A stretch of DNA of 64,000 nucleotides from Natribaculum luteum. GTDB taxonomy: Archaea > Halobacteriota > Halobacteria > Halobacteriales > Natrialbaceae. The stretch lies in NCBI RefSeq assembly GCF_023008545.1, contig NZ_CP095397.1:1-64000 (forward strand). The letters are read 5' to 3'. Both the position numbers and the translations under genes were made by a program. How positions within the stretch are numbered: position 1 is the first letter of the stretch; each line of letters begins with the position of its first letter. Below, piece after piece: positions 1-9,707 of this stretch. Below the pieces are notes generated by a model. It was not told the origin of the DNA and searched no databases. It saw only the letters and a program-made list of their open reading frames with translations.

Positions 1-1
1 C

Positions 2-166
2 TCGCATACCCGCTTCCGGACGCCCGGAAGCAAGACGCACTTCGACGACGACGTTCTTAAACGCATGGAAGGTAGCGAGAGCTACGTCCGAGCGTACCGA
101 TCGCCGATGCCCGCGGCGTCGACGGGGCAATTCTCAAGACGACCGGGCCGAAAGGAATCGATATGA
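2..166 (+). CDS. possible 3' end of an unidentified upstream gene (partial)
   Basis: The second reading frame is open from the left edge for 54 codons and stops at a TGA that overlaps the ATG of the next gene in an ATGA arrangement, as in translationally coupled haloarchaeal operons. Third positions are G/C rich. The visible peptide is Arg- and Ser-rich toward its end and matches no family I recognise. Frame 1 is also open at the edge but ends at 60. This could be non-coding leader sequence instead. Confidence 0.3.
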   Translation, partial: SHTRFRTPGSKTHFDDDVLKRMEGSESYVRAYRSPMPAASTGQFSRRPGRKESI

Positions 167-2352
167 GCGAGTCGGACGTCGGCGTTACTCTCACCGTTCG
201 CGCTGCCGAGAAGCGCGACGCCGGCCGCGGCGTCGCCCGCATTCCCGAGATGGCACGGCGAAAGCTGGGCGTTCTCAGCGGCGACACCGTCGTCATCGAG
301 GGCGAAGAGAGCACCGTCGCCAAGATGTGGCCCGCAGATCCTACCGTCCCGGAAAACGTCGTCCAGATCGACGGCGACACTCGAGCGAACGCTGGCGTTC
401 ACGTCGACGACACCGTCACCGTCCGCGCCAAAGATCAGTCCGCGATCCAGGAGGCGAAGACGGTGACGCTGTCGCCACCGCCGTCGCTGTCGGCGGCGGA
501 GGCGCGACTCGCCGAACGCGTCGCGAATCAGAAGCTCCGGAACCGGCCGATCCGCGCGGGCGAACAGATTCGGATCGAGGGCGTCGCCCCGGAGCCGTTT
601 ACCGTCCTCGAGACCGACCCGACGGGTGACGTTCGCATCACTGGGTCGACGACAGTCGACGTCACCGGCACCGAACGGGCTGGCGAACGTGCAGGGAGCG
701 ACTCGAGTTCGAGTGTGTCCCCGTCGGTCAGCCGGAACGTCGACGCCGAGGGCGACGCGACGACGTCGGGCGTCACCTACGAGGACATCGGCGGCTTAGA
801 CGAGGAACTCGAACTCGTCCGGGAGATGATCGAACTGCCGCTGTCGGAGCCCGAACTGTTCCAGCGGCTGGGGATCGATCCGCCTTCTGGCGTCTTGCTC
901 TACGGCCCGCCGGGAACTGGAAAGACGCTGATCGCCCGCGCGGTCGCGAACGAGGTCGATGCGCACTTCGTCTCCGTCTCCGGGCCGGAGATCATGTCGA
1001 AGTACAAAGGCGAGAGCGAAGAACGGCTCCGCGAGAAGTTCCAGGAGGCAAGCGAGAATGCGCCGTCGATCCTCTTTTTCGACGAGATCGACTCGATCGC
1101 GAGCACTCGAGACGACGACGGCGACGCCGAGAGCCGTGTCGTCGGGCAACTCTTGACTCTGATGGACGGACTGGACGCTCGCGGCGAGGTGATCGTCATC
1201 GGGGCGACGAACCGCGTCGACACGCTGGATCCGGCGCTGCGTCGGGGTGGCCGGTTCGATCGGGAGATCCAGATCGGCGTCCCCGACGAACGAGGCCGAC
1301 TCGAGATTCTGCAGGTTCACACCCGCGGCATGCCACTGGCCGACGACGTCTCGACCGAGAAACTCGCCGCCCGGACGCACGGATTCGTCGGGGCGGATCT
1401 CGACGCGGTCGCGAGCGAGGCGGCGATGGCTGCGATCCGGCGGCGACCGACCGACGCCGAGGACCGGGCCGCGTGGAACCGCGATCCCGAGGTGACGAAA
1501 GCCGACTTCGACGCGGCGCTCGCGTCGGTCGAGCCCTCGGCGATGCGCGAGTACGTCGCCGAGTCCCCGGAGACGGACTTTTCTGACGTCGGCGGTCTCG
1601 AAGAGGCGAAATCGACCCTCCGCGAATCGGTCGAATGGCCTCTGACCTACGATCGGCTGTTCGAGCGGACGAATACGAACCCGCCCTCGGGCGTCTTGCT
1701 CTACGGCCCGCCAGGGACCGGCAAGACCCTGCTCGCACGCGCGCTGGCTGGCGAGACGGACGTGAACTTCGTCCACGTCGACGGACCCGAGATCGTCGAC
1801 CGCTACGTCGGCGAGTCCGAGAAGGCGATCCGGAAGGTGTTCGAGCGGGCCCGACAGGCCGCCCCGTCGATCGTCTTCTTCGACGAGATCGACGCCATCG
1901 CGGCCGCACGCGGCGAGAGCCACGAGGTGACCGAACGGGTCGTCTCGCAACTGCTGACGGAACTCGACGGGATGAGCGAGAACCCCAACCTCGTCGTCCT
2001 CGCGGCGACCAACCGAAAGGAACACATCGATCCCGCACTCCTCCGACCGGGGCGACTCGATACCCACGTCCTCGTTCCCGAACCCGACGCCGACGCGCGA
2101 ACGAAGATTCTCGAGGTCCACACGCGTGGCAAACCGCTGGCCGACGACGTCGACCTCGCCGACCTCGCGGCCGACCTCGAGGGGTACACCGGGGCGGACG
2201 TCCAGGCGCTTGTCCGGGACGCATCGATGCAGGCGATCCGCGAGGTCGCGAGCGAGTACGGCCCCGAGGAGGCGAACGACCGGGCCGACGAGGTCGTCGT
2301 CGAGCGAAGCCACCTCGAGGCCGCCCGGGAGGCGATCGACGCGAGTCGCTGA
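163..2352 (+). CDS. CDC48/VAT-family AAA+ ATPase
   Basis: A 729-residue protein with an N-terminal substrate-recognition region (about 1-190, double-psi barrel type, starting with the [15 protein letters not shown] signature) followed by two AAA+ modules. Walker A GPPGTGKT occurs near residues 248-255 and 515-522. Walker B FFDEID occurs near 306-311 and 572-577. The ATNR sensor motifs and arginine-finger regions are visible in both modules. Family members form hexameric unfoldases that feed ubiquitin-like (SAMP)-tagged or damaged proteins to the proteasome. Length is normal for archaeal Cdc48 paralogues, of which haloarchaea carry several. The ATG at 163 is the first good start and overlaps the preceding stop codon. 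The linker near 185-205 is Ser-rich and acidic. Confidence 0.95.
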   Translation: MSESDVGVTLTVRAAEKRDAGRGVARIPEMARRKLGVLSGDTVVIEGEESTVAKMWPADPTVPENVVQIDGDTRANAGVHVDDTVTVRAKDQSAIQEAKTVTLSPPPSLSAAEARLAERVANQKLRNRPIRAGEQIRIEGVAPEPFTVLETDPTGDVRITGSTTVDVTGTERAGERAGSDSSSSVSPSVSRNVDAEGDATTSGVTYEDIGGLDEELELVREMIELPLSEPELFQRLGIDPPSGVLLYGPPGTGKTLIARAVANEVDAHFVSVSGPEIMSKYKGESEERLREKFQEASENAPSILFFDEIDSIASTRDDDGDAESRVVGQLLTLMDGLDARGEVIVIGATNRVDTLDPALRRGGRFDREIQIGVPDERGRLEILQVHTRGMPLADDVSTEKLAARTHGFVGADLDAVASEAAMAAIRRRPTDAEDRAAWNRDPEVTKADFDAALASVEPSAMREYVAESPETDFSDVGGLEEAKSTLRESVEWPLTYDRLFERTNTNPPSGVLLYGPPGTGKTLLARALAGETDVNFVHVDGPEIVDRYVGESEKAIRKVFERARQAAPSIVFFDEIDAIAAARGESHEVTERVVSQLLTELDGMSENPNLVVLAATNRKEHIDPALLRPGRLDTHVLVPEPDADARTKILEVHTRGKPLADDVDLADLAADLEGYTGADVQALVRDASMQAIREVASEYGPEEANDRADEVVVERSHLEAAREAIDASR

Positions 2353-2407
2353 GCGACGTCCCGTCTGGACCGGTCGGCTCTCGGGACTGTCCGGTTCGAC
2401 GTAAACG

Positions 2408-2418
2408 CCATATTTTTC
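2408..2418 (+). promoter_or_regulatory. TATA-like promoter of the SOUL gene
   Basis: An A/T run CATATTTTTCC lies about 27 bases before the ATG at 2440 in otherwise GC-rich DNA. This is the spacing expected for a leaderless or near-leaderless haloarchaeal transcript. Confidence 0.5.
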
Positions 2419-2439
2419 CCTGGCCGACGAGGGTCCGGC

Positions 2440-3051
2440 ATGGGACGAATTGCCCGACTAGTGGGCGTCGTGGGTGGACTCGTGGCGCTGTGGATCGGCT
2501 GGGGGCTGTACGTCAGGGAGACGACCGAACGGATCGAGTACACGACGCTACGGACGCTCGACGGCGTCGAGATCAGGCGCTATCCCGCGGCGATTCTCGC
2601 GGAGACGACCGCGCCGGACTCGCGGACGGCGTTCGGACGACTCTACCAGTACATTACGGGGACGAACGCCCAGCGATCCGAAATCGAGATGACGGCCCCA
2701 GTTCGCACGGAGAGCGCCCGCATCGCGATGACCACGCCTGTTCGCTCGAGTTCGGCAGACGACGGCGTGACCATGGGCTTTTACCTTCCACAGGAGTACG
2801 ACGGCGAGTCGGCACCCGTCCCGACCGATCCGTCGGTCGACCTGGTTCTCGAGGAGCCAAAGACCGTCGCGGTCCGGCCGTTCTCGTGGTACGCGACCGA
2901 CGAGCGCGTCGAGCGGTACGAGCGCGACCTCCTCGAGACGCTCGCGGCCCACGACCTCGAGCCGGCAGCCGAGCCGTTCGTGTTGCAGTACAACGACCCG
3001 TTCACGCCGCCGTTCTTGCGGCGAAACGAGGTCGGGGTCGTCCTCGAGTGA
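2440..3051 (+). CDS. SOUL-family haem-binding protein, membrane-anchored
   Basis: A 203-residue protein. It has one N-terminal hydrophobic segment (about 5-22) and then a SOUL/HBP domain recognisable from IEYTTLRTLDGVEIRRYPAA, the EIEMTAPVRTE and IAMTTPVRS repeats, and the VAVRPFSWYATDE strand. SOUL proteins bind haem or other tetrapyrroles; the archaeal role is unknown. The anchor suggests it faces the outside of the membrane. It is transcribed from its own TATA box and converges with the Tat-signal protein gene ending at 3163. Length is typical for archaeal SOUL proteins with an anchor. Confidence 0.9.
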   Translation: MGRIARLVGVVGGLVALWIGWGLYVRETTERIEYTTLRTLDGVEIRRYPAAILAETTAPDSRTAFGRLYQYITGTNAQRSEIEMTAPVRTESARIAMTTPVRSSSADDGVTMGFYLPQEYDGESAPVPTDPSVDLVLEEPKTVAVRPFSWYATDERVERYERDLLETLAAHDLEPAAEPFVLQYNDPFTPPFLRRNEVGVVLE

Positions 3052-3162
3052 TACTACTGAACAACAGTCAGTACACACCTGATCGCGACTCGACGGCTGT
3101 CGCCACGCCGACAGCGTCTCACGTGCGATCAGTGTGTGACCCGTTTCGTCCAGCAGTATGAG

Positions 3163-4167
3163 CTACCGGTACCAGTCGACGCTCGTCGCCCTGTGGCGGG
3201 CGTCGTAGGCGTCGAGCCCTTCCCCGAGGAGCCAGCGAAGGCGGAGGTCGTCGTACAGCGTCGAGTGGGTGTAATCGACGAACGTCACGGGGACGACGAG
3301 CGCGCCGTCTTCACGGATCGCGCTCGCGACGATCGTGTAGACGTGTTTGTGTCGGTCGTCTTTGACGTAGCCCGCGAAGACCGGCGTGGTCTGCTCCGTG
3401 GCGTGGACGGCCTGGAGTGCGTCGACGGACCGACGGGTGAGCTCGTAACAGAACAGGCCGGTGTTCCCGCCGTCGGTGATCGACGCGAAGTCGGTCGACG
3501 ACTCGAAGTACTGGCGGAGATCGCGCAACCCGAAGATGACGTTGTCCTCGACCGACCCGGCGGCGTACCGCGGCACGTCGTAGAACGTGTGCTCGCGAAA
3601 GCCGTCGACGAGCCCTTCGACGATCGCTTCCGGATCGGTCGGATCGGCGTTCGCGAACCCCTCGATCAGTGTCGCGTTCACGGAGCGCCGGCCCCGAAGC
3701 GCCGACACGGTGTAAGGGCGATCCTCGCTCGCGGCGACGAGATCGAAAAAGTCGGGGTAGCTGTCGTAGCGAAACTGTACGTCGCCCGCCTCGAGCGCCC
3801 CCAGGTCAGCGACCAGTTGCTCGAGCGGGCCGTCGGCGAGGCCAAGGTCCTCGTCGACTGCGGCGGCGTCTTCGGGGTCGGCCGTCGACGGGTCGAACGA
3901 CGCGATCGGCTCGTCGCCATCGCCGTCACCGTCGCGGACCGAGACGACGCCGTCGTCCTGTGTAATCCGGTAGCCGTCGACCGTCGCGACGCGCTCGCCG
4001 GAGGGATACAGCCGCTCGGCGACGAGCGGATCGAGGTCCTGCCGTTGCAGGTTCGTTCCCGTCAGTCGGTCGTAGCCGAGAAAGACGTTGTCGACCGCCT
4101 TCCCGCCGCCGATGACGGCGCCGCCACCGGCGGCGGCCGCGAGCAGTTGTCGACGCGTCAGGTCCAC
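3163..4167 (-). CDS. Tat-exported haloarchaeal protein of unknown function
   Basis: A 334-residue protein starting MDLTRRQLLAAAAGGG, a twin-arginine signal (R5-R6) with a short Ala/Gly-rich hydrophobic core, so export by the Tat pathway is expected. No cysteine lipobox is seen. The rest is soluble and acidic, with no family I can name. Its start overlaps the 3' end of the archaetidylserine decarboxylase gene by 10 bases, so the two are co-transcribed and translationally coupled. A link to membrane lipid or envelope biology is inference from that overlap only. Confidence 0.75.
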   Translation of the reverse strand: MDLTRRQLLAAAAGGGAVIGGGKAVDNVFLGYDRLTGTNLQRQDLDPLVAERLYPSGERVATVDGYRITQDDGVVSVRDGDGDGDEPIASFDPSTADPEDAAAVDEDLGLADGPLEQLVADLGALEAGDVQFRYDSYPDFFDLVAASEDRPYTVSALRGRRSVNATLIEGFANADPTDPEAIVEGLVDGFREHTFYDVPRYAAGSVEDNVIFGLRDLRQYFESSTDFASITDGGNTGLFCYELTRRSVDALQAVHATEQTTPVFAGYVKDDRHKHVYTIVASAIREDGALVVPVTFVDYTHSTLYDDLRLRWLLGEGLDAYDARHRATSVDWYR

Positions 4168-4883
4168 GAACGTTCACCGTCGTCCGATTTATCGTCGTCG
4201 CTCAAATCCGTTTCGTCAGATACGTCCTCGAGATCGCCCTCCTCATCGTCCCCGAGTACGGAGTCGACCGCGAACCCGGCGTCTTCCTCGAGGACGATGG
4301 TCTCGCCCGCCGTTACCTTCTCGCCCAGTTCGACGGCGACGTCCTCGCGGTCGACGGCGGGCGGAAAGAGCACGTCGACGCGACTCCCGAAGGCGATGTG
4401 GCCGAGCCGCTCGCCCCGCTCGAGGTCGTCTCCGGGTTCGACGTAGGGGTGAATGCGGCGGGCGAACGCGCCGGCGATGAGCGTCACCTCGTGGTCGTCG
4501 TCCTCGTCGCCGGCGAACTGAACGCGAACCTTCTCGTTTCGATCCGAATCCTTCGAGAACGCCGGTCTGTGCGCACCCGGCGAGTGGTCGACCGCCTCGA
4601 CGGTGCCGCCGAACGGTGCCCGGACGACGTGGACGTTCCAGACGTTCATGAAGACGCCCAGACGGACCCGATCGCCCTCCTCTCTGATGACCGAAACTTT
4701 GCCGTCGGCGGGCGAGACGGTCCCCGCCGGCGGCGGAGAGCGTTCCGGATCACGAAAGAACGCGAGCGTCGCGACGCCCAGCGCAAGCGTCAGGACGCTC
4801 GCGGTCACGCTGAAGACGAACGCGAACGGCGCGGCGAGCAGGGGGAAAACGGCGTACCGCCACGCCCCGGGTGCAAAGTTCAT
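4158..4883 (-). CDS. pssD: archaetidylserine/phosphatidylserine decarboxylase-type protein
   Basis: A 241-residue decarboxylase of the short archaeal type. Two hydrophobic stretches (about 10-45) precede FFRDPER, the VSPADGKV signature and the FMNVWNVHVVRAPFGG segment. The self-processing site is in IAFGSRVD: cleavage between G166 and S167 would give a small subunit starting with a pyruvoyl group. It converts archaetidylserine to archaetidylethanolamine. In Haloferax the homologue PssD is needed for archaeosortase-dependent lipid anchoring of surface proteins. The tail after residue 210 is very acidic. It is first in a two-gene unit with the Tat-signal protein. Confidence 0.88.
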   Translation of the reverse strand: MNFAPGAWRYAVFPLLAAPFAFVFSVTASVLTLALGVATLAFFRDPERSPPPAGTVSPADGKVSVIREEGDRVRLGVFMNVWNVHVVRAPFGGTVEAVDHSPGAHRPAFSKDSDRNEKVRVQFAGDEDDDHEVTLIAGAFARRIHPYVEPGDDLERGERLGHIAFGSRVDVLFPPAVDREDVAVELGEKVTAGETIVLEEDAGFAVDSVLGDDEEGDLEDVSDETDLSDDDKSDDGERSWT

Positions 4884-5471
4884 GCTGAGGCAATCGGACC
4901 GGAGTGGTTTGGCAGTTACGGGATTGGCGTCGACGACCGCGCTCCCGTCCCGTCGCCAACCGCCGTCCCGCTGTAAGAGTTCACTATCGTGACTCTCTTC
5001 GAAACTGATCAGCTCTATTTGCCGGCTACCGACGATCCGCCGACGGTAGTACCGTCCTTTTCCAGCGAGATACGGACCTCGAGCACGTGTCGGCTGCCGG
5101 ACGAAATCGCGTAGAGGGCGGCCATGGATCGATTATGACCCCGTTCGGTCACGATCGTTCAATTCGTTGTCGTCCGAACCGTCACGGAAATCGAACAGTC
5201 AGCTGTACGTTCGAATTTCGACCTGCCTGTAGCGGCGTCGAACGATCACGACTGACGAAGCTCAAGCGTCGCTGACGGTGTCACGGCGAGTACCGTCCTG
5301 AAAACACAGCAGTCGGCGACGAAGACGGTCTGCGGACGATCACAGTGTGGATATCGACGACGAGACGGGAAGCGTTCAGCCACGACGGTAAACGACTGCA
5401 TGGTCGACGATAAGGTAGACAGAAACAATGGGTCGTCGTGCCGTCCGCTGGATCGAGTTGAGTCCGTAAGG
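4884..5471. other. 588-bp divergent intergenic region
   Basis: This lies between the decarboxylase gene (leftward) and the ABC exporter genes (rightward). Both promoters should be inside it. Short open frames here (for example 5087-5275 on the + strand) have no recognisable protein features. An ATG at 5400 would extend the ATPase by 24 residues unlike the family. A weak inverted repeat CTACCG/CGGTAG lies near 5026-5048. No RNA gene was recognised. Confidence 0.5.
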
Positions 5472-6236
5472 ATGATCCACCGCTCACTTCGGAACACGTT
5501 CTCGTCGACTGCAGGGACGAGCGACGAGGACGACTCGACGGCAGCAGTTCGTCTCGCCGACGTCACCCACGAGTACGGCTCGAGTGGCCGACGATTTCGC
5601 TCGAGCGGCGAGCGATCGGTGACCGCACTCCGGGGAGTCTCCTTCGAGGTGCGGGCGGGTGACGTCGTCGGCCTCTCCGGACCGAGCGGGAGCGGCAAGT
5701 CGACGATCCTCCACGCTGTCGCCGGCCTCCTAGTGCCGACCGACGGCACCGTCGAACTGCTCGGGACCGACGTCACCGCTCTCTCCGACCGGGAGCGAGC
5801 GCGACTGCGACGTCGCCACGTGGGCATCGTCTTCCAGCGCTTTCACCTGCTCCCGTCGCTGTCGGCCCGCGCGAACGTCGCGTTGCCGCTCGTCCAGGCG
5901 GGCATCCCGCGATCCAGACGGCGCGAGCGCGCGACCACGCTGCTCGAGCAGGTGGGACTCGGCGATCGCGTCACCCACCTCCCCGGCGAGCTCAGCGGCG
6001 GCGAGTGCCAGCGCGTCGCGATCGCCCGGGCGCTGGCGACGGACCCGGACGTGATCGTCGCCGACGAGCCGACGGGTGAACTCGACACGGCGACCGGCGC
6101 GGACGTCCTCGAGGTGTTGACCGACGTCGGCCGCGACCGGGCGGTGCTGGTGGCGTCCCACGACGCCGCGACGCTGGCCGTCGCCAATCGAGTGGTCTCG
6201 CTTCGCGACGGAACGGTGGTCGACGATGAGCGGTGA
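5472..6236 (+). CDS. ABC transporter ATP-binding protein, LolD/MacB type
   Basis: A nucleotide-binding subunit of 254 residues from the ATG at 5472; an upstream ATG at 5400 would add 24 uncharacteristic residues. Walker A is GPSGSGKST, the Q-loop is VFQRFHLLP, the ABC signature is LSGGECQRVAIARAL, Walker B is VIVADEPTGELD and the H-loop is VLVASHD. The VFQ...LPSLSA pattern and the EPTGELD ending are typical of LolD/MacB/FtsE-type ATPases that power FtsX-like permeases, acting in lipoprotein or peptide export or mechanotransmission. It overlaps the first permease gene by 11 bases, making a three-gene operon. Confidence 0.92.
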   Translation: MIHRSLRNTFSSTAGTSDEDDSTAAVRLADVTHEYGSSGRRFRSSGERSVTALRGVSFEVRAGDVVGLSGPSGSGKSTILHAVAGLLVPTDGTVELLGTDVTALSDRERARLRRRHVGIVFQRFHLLPSLSARANVALPLVQAGIPRSRRRERATTLLEQVGLGDRVTHLPGELSGGECQRVAIARALATDPDVIVADEPTGELDTATGADVLEVLTDVGRDRAVLVASHDAATLAVANRVVSLRDGTVVDDER

Positions 6237-7482
6237 CGACGGCGGGCGACGGCGAACGCGGTGGGCCGGCCTCGTCGGCCTCTCGACCACCAGGCTGTGG
6301 AAACGCGCGACGCGGACCACGGCGGGTCGCGTCGCGGCGACGACCGGCGCGGTCGCGCTGACGATCGCGCTCTTGCTGGTCGTCACCGGGATCGCCCTGG
6401 CGCTTGCCGGCGGGGGTGCCGTGGCCACGGACGACGCTGCCGTCCGAGTCGCGCCCGAAGAGAGCGGGACGCTGTCGGCCGTCGACGGCGTCGAGGGCCC
6501 GCGACTCGGTTCGACCAACGAACGGGCCGCGGCGATCCGCTCGCAAGCGGACGTCGAGCACGCCTCGCCCGTCCTCGTCGAGACGGTGCAACTCGAGACG
6601 GCAGATGGCGACACGGCCCACGTCCTCGTCGTCGGCGTCGTCTCCGACGAGAGGCCACGAACCGTCGCGGGGCTGTCGACGGACTCCCTCGAGTCGGGCG
6701 ACCCCCACTACGCCGAGGGATCGTACGACGGGCCCCGAACCGGCGAACTCGTCCTCTCCCGTGACGCGGCCGAACGGCTCGGCGCGTCGACCAGCGACGA
6801 ACTCGCTGCCTCGAGCGTGCGGACGAGCGACGACGCACCGTCGTTCACCGTGACGGCCGTCGACGCCGCGGCGGACGGACGCGACGCCGACGTGCCGGTC
6901 GCGCTCGTCCACCTCAGCGAACTCCAGTCCCTGTCGGGCGGTGACGACGGCGAACTGGCCGACTGGGTACTGGTGTGGGGCGAGGCCGGCGCGGCCGAGT
7001 CGGCCGCCGTCGACGCGTATCCGGACGCGGCGGTCGCGTCCGAGCGCGGCGTCGATCCAGCGGCGCTGTTCGACGACGGACTCGCGTTCGCGACGAGCGC
7101 GATCGCGCTGCTCGTCGGCGTGACGATCTGTGCGTCGTTCGTCGCGACGACCATGGGGATGACCGTCGACGAGGATCGCCGAACGCTCGCCGTCCTCGAG
7201 GCTGTCGGGTTCCCGACGCACAGCCGGCTCGCGGTCGTCGCGATTTCGACGCTTGTCACGACGCTGTGTGGCGCACTCCTGGGCGTTGGGCTCGGCGTCG
7301 CGGGAATCGCCGCCGTCAACGCCGTCGCCGGTGCAACGGTTGCCCCGGGAACCGTCGCGGTCGCCCACCCCCTGTTCGTACCGTACGCCATCGTCGTCGC
7401 GCTGCTGTCCGGACTGGTGGCCGTCCCCTACCCGCTCGCGGTCGCTGCCCGGACGACCATCCTGGAGGAGGTGAGCCGATGA
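6226..7482 (+). CDS. ABC transporter permease, FtsX/MacB family (first subunit)
   Basis: A 418-residue protein with an N-terminal membrane segment (about 40-65), a large extracytoplasmic domain (about 66-285) and three C-terminal membrane segments (about 290-410) containing DEDRRTLAVLEAVGFPTHSR, the cytoplasmic coupling loop of FtsX-like permeases. Its start overlaps the ATPase gene and its stop overlaps the next permease in an ATGA, so ATPase and two permeases should be made together as a heterodimeric transporter. The substrate cannot be told from sequence. Confidence 0.88.
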   Translation: MSGDDGGRRRTRWAGLVGLSTTRLWKRATRTTAGRVAATTGAVALTIALLLVVTGIALALAGGGAVATDDAAVRVAPEESGTLSAVDGVEGPRLGSTNERAAAIRSQADVEHASPVLVETVQLETADGDTAHVLVVGVVSDERPRTVAGLSTDSLESGDPHYAEGSYDGPRTGELVLSRDAAERLGASTSDELAASSVRTSDDAPSFTVTAVDAAADGRDADVPVALVHLSELQSLSGGDDGELADWVLVWGEAGAAESAAVDAYPDAAVASERGVDPAALFDDGLAFATSAIALLVGVTICASFVATTMGMTVDEDRRTLAVLEAVGFPTHSRLAVVAISTLVTTLCGALLGVGLGVAGIAAVNAVAGATVAPGTVAVAHPLFVPYAIVVALLSGLVAVPYPLAVAARTTILEEVSR

Positions 7483-8708
7483 GCGTTCGCGGAGCGGCCG
7501 CTCGAGCGAACGCCGTCGTCGGACTCGCGCTCGCACAGCTTCGTCGATCGCCCGGTCGGACCGTCCTCACCACGCTCGCGGTCGCGCTGGCGGTGCTCTC
7601 GGTGACGCTGCTCGCGAGCCTCGGCGTCGGCGTCGTCGAGATGGGCGAGGAGGGGTTAGATCGGGCGAACCGGGATATCTGGATCACGAACGACCCGATC
7701 GACCCGTCCTCGAGCGGCACGGAGAACCCGATCGTCGGCGCACACGAGATCTCGGCGGACCTCACCGCCCGCGCCGACGTCCGCACCGCCTCGCCGATCG
7801 CGATGCACGACGTCTACGTCGGCACCGATCCCTCGGAACTCGAGCGCGTGCCCGCCGTCGGCGTCCAGCAAACCCACGACGGGTTCGACTTCGAGGCGGG
7901 CCGCGGGTTCGAACCCGAGGGAGATCCCTACGTCCGCGAACCCACCGACGAACCAACGCGGGAGGAGATCGTGATCGATCCCCGACTCGCCGACGACCTC
8001 GGCGTCTCGGTCGGCGAGACGATCTACGTCGGCACCAGCCGGGAGACGGCCCGATACGAGTTCACCGTCGTCGGCACCTCCTCGTACTACTCGACGTACC
8101 TGGGCTCGCCCGCGGTGACGGTTCCGCTCGCGGACCTCCAGGCGGTCGCCGGAACGTCGGGCACGGACCGGGCGACGTTCATCACTGCCGACGTCGCGGA
8201 GGGAGCAGACCGGGACGCCGTCAGGGACGACCTCGCCGCGGAGTACCCGCAGTACGACGTCCGCACCAGCGACGAACAACTCGAGTCGATGTTCCAGGAA
8301 CGAACGCTCGTGCTCGCGAGCGGCGTGACGCTCGTCGGCCTGGCGGTAGTCGGCGGCGTGGTCCTCACGATCAACCTGTTCGCGCTCGTGGCCTACCAGC
8401 AGCGAGACGAACTCGCGGCGCTGCGTGCCATCGGCCTCTCCAGGCGGGTGCTCGCGGGGACGATCGGCGTCCAGGGACTCCTCATCGGACTCGTGGGCGG
8501 CGTCGTCGGTGTCGCGGCCACACCGCCGATTGCGGCCGGACTGAACCGGTTTGCCACGTCCGTCGTCGGCTTCGAACGACTCCTGCGGACGCCACTCGAA
8601 GTCTACGTCGCCGGCTTCGCCCTCGCGCTCTGCGTCGGGACGGTCGTCGCGGTCGTCACCGGCTGGCGGGCCAGCCGCTACGCCAGCATCGAACACCTCG
8701 AGGCCTGA
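7479..8708 (+). CDS. ABC transporter permease, FtsX/MacB family (second subunit)
   Basis: A 409-residue protein with the same layout as its upstream partner: an N-terminal helix in SPGRTVLTTLAVALAVLSVT, a MacB-like periplasmic-type core (about 55-270) and three C-terminal helices. The coupling loop is YQQRDELAALRAIGLSRR. The ATG at 7479 sits in an ATGA overlap with the previous stop codon. The protein ends YASIEHLEA, a normal FtsX-type end. The stop codon is also the first three bases of a palindromic repeat element (8706-8789). Confidence 0.88.
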   Translation: MSVRGAAARANAVVGLALAQLRRSPGRTVLTTLAVALAVLSVTLLASLGVGVVEMGEEGLDRANRDIWITNDPIDPSSSGTENPIVGAHEISADLTARADVRTASPIAMHDVYVGTDPSELERVPAVGVQQTHDGFDFEAGRGFEPEGDPYVREPTDEPTREEIVIDPRLADDLGVSVGETIYVGTSRETARYEFTVVGTSSYYSTYLGSPAVTVPLADLQAVAGTSGTDRATFITADVAEGADRDAVRDDLAAEYPQYDVRTSDEQLESMFQERTLVLASGVTLVGLAVVGGVVLTINLFALVAYQQRDELAALRAIGLSRRVLAGTIGVQGLLIGLVGGVVGVAATPPIAAGLNRFATSVVGFERLLRTPLEVYVAGFALALCVGTVVAVVTGWRASRYASIEHLEA

Positions 8709-8789
8709 TACGGGCTGCTGTCCGTCAGTTCCGGTGTCCCGCAGGCCGGTCGCGATTGCACCGGTACATCGGTACCGCAGGCCGTACGA
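8706..8789. repeat. palindromic element, copy 1 (about 84 bp)
   Basis: The outer arms TACGGGCTGCTGT (8709-8721) and ACCGCAGGCCGTA (8774-8786) are inverted copies matching at 11 of 13 positions. An inner pair CCGGTG (8731-8736) and CACCGG (8759-8764) is exact. The first bases TGA are the stop codon of the permease gene. Related copies with the same outer arms and length lie at 34881-34965 and 51091-51174. Confidence 0.7.
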
Positions 8790-8826
8790 CTCGAGCGGGC
8801 ATCGTACTCCCCGCGCTTCGGATAGT

Positions 8827-9531
8827 TCAAACGGACGCCGTAATCCCCCCATCGACGCGGATGTTCTGACCGGTGATGTAGCTCGAAGCAGGTGAGAGCA
8901 GGTACGCGACTGCGTCTGCAATCTCTGCGGTCTGTGCCGGGCGTCCCATCGGGATTCGCTCTCTCGTTTCCTCGTCTACGTCGTAACTGTCGACGAAGCC
9001 GGGTTGAACCGTGTTCATCCGGATTCCGGCCGCTGCGTACTGGTCGGCGTAGAGCTTGGTGAAACTCCCGAGTCCAGCCCGAAGCACCGACGAGACGGGG
9101 AACGAACTCGACGGTTCGAACGCAGAGAACGTGGAGATGTTCACGATCGACCCGTGGCCCTGTTCTTCCATGATGGGTGTGACGAGTCGCGCCATCCGGA
9201 CGGTGTTCAACAGCACGAGGTCCAGTCCCTCGTGCCACTCCTCGTCGGAGATGCCGAGGAGATCACCAGACGGTGGGTGGCCCGTGTTGTTCACTACCGC
9301 GTCGATACGACCGTAGCGCTCGTACGTCGCCTCGACGAGGGCTGCCAGGTCATCGGGATCGGTCACCGACCCTTCGAACCCATCTCCGCCGAGGTCGTTC
9401 GCAACTTCGACGGCGCTTCCCGACCGTGACAACAGAACCGGCGTGTATCCATCCTCGTCTAGCCGCCGGGCACAGGCTTCCCCGATACCGCTTCCCGCCG
9501 CTGTCACTACTGCGACTTTCGTATCAGCCAT
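8827..9531 (-). CDS. short-chain dehydrogenase/reductase-like protein with altered active site
   Basis: A 234-residue SDR fold protein. The cofactor motif is [10 protein letters not shown] (10-19), the NNAG equivalent is NNTG (81-84), SIVNIS carries a Ser near 133, and IRVDGG lies near the C-terminus. The usual Tyr-x3-Lys pair is not there: the aligned stretch reads SSVLRAGL, with Ser147 and Arg151 in their places. A divergent SDR branch with an LSNxLR-type stretch exists, so this is probably a real subfamily rather than a sequencing error. The ATG at 9531 starts directly at MADTKVAVV; upstream in-frame starts lie in AT-rich DNA. Substrate unknown. Confidence 0.85.
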   Translation of the reverse strand: MADTKVAVVTAAGSGIGEACARRLDEDGYTPVLLSRSGSAVEVANDLGGDGFEGSVTDPDDLAALVEATYERYGRIDAVVNNTGHPPSGDLLGISDEEWHEGLDLVLLNTVRMARLVTPIMEEQGHGSIVNISTFSAFEPSSSFPVSSVLRAGLGSFTKLYADQYAAAGIRMNTVQPGFVDSYDVDEETRERIPMGRPAQTAEIADAVAYLLSPASSYITGQNIRVDGGITASV

Positions 9532-9707
9532 ACGACTGCTAACGTGTCTGTGTTCATAACTGATGTGGGTTCTATTCAAATTATATTTATAGTAATTAAT
9601 AACATGTGGGATAAGAGACAGCATTATGTTTATAATTTGTGAAGATAAGAGAACGCGCGAAGGAACTGTGGACAAGTTCTTTGTAACGTTGTCGGGTGGT
9701 TTGCTGT

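Noticed and set aside
3136-4446. Long open frame (436 codons) on the plus strand opposite the Tat-signal and decarboxylase genes
   Set aside because: It is the antisense frame of two well-supported genes. Such frames are common in GC-rich DNA; its product has no domain and ends in Arg/Ser-rich sequence.
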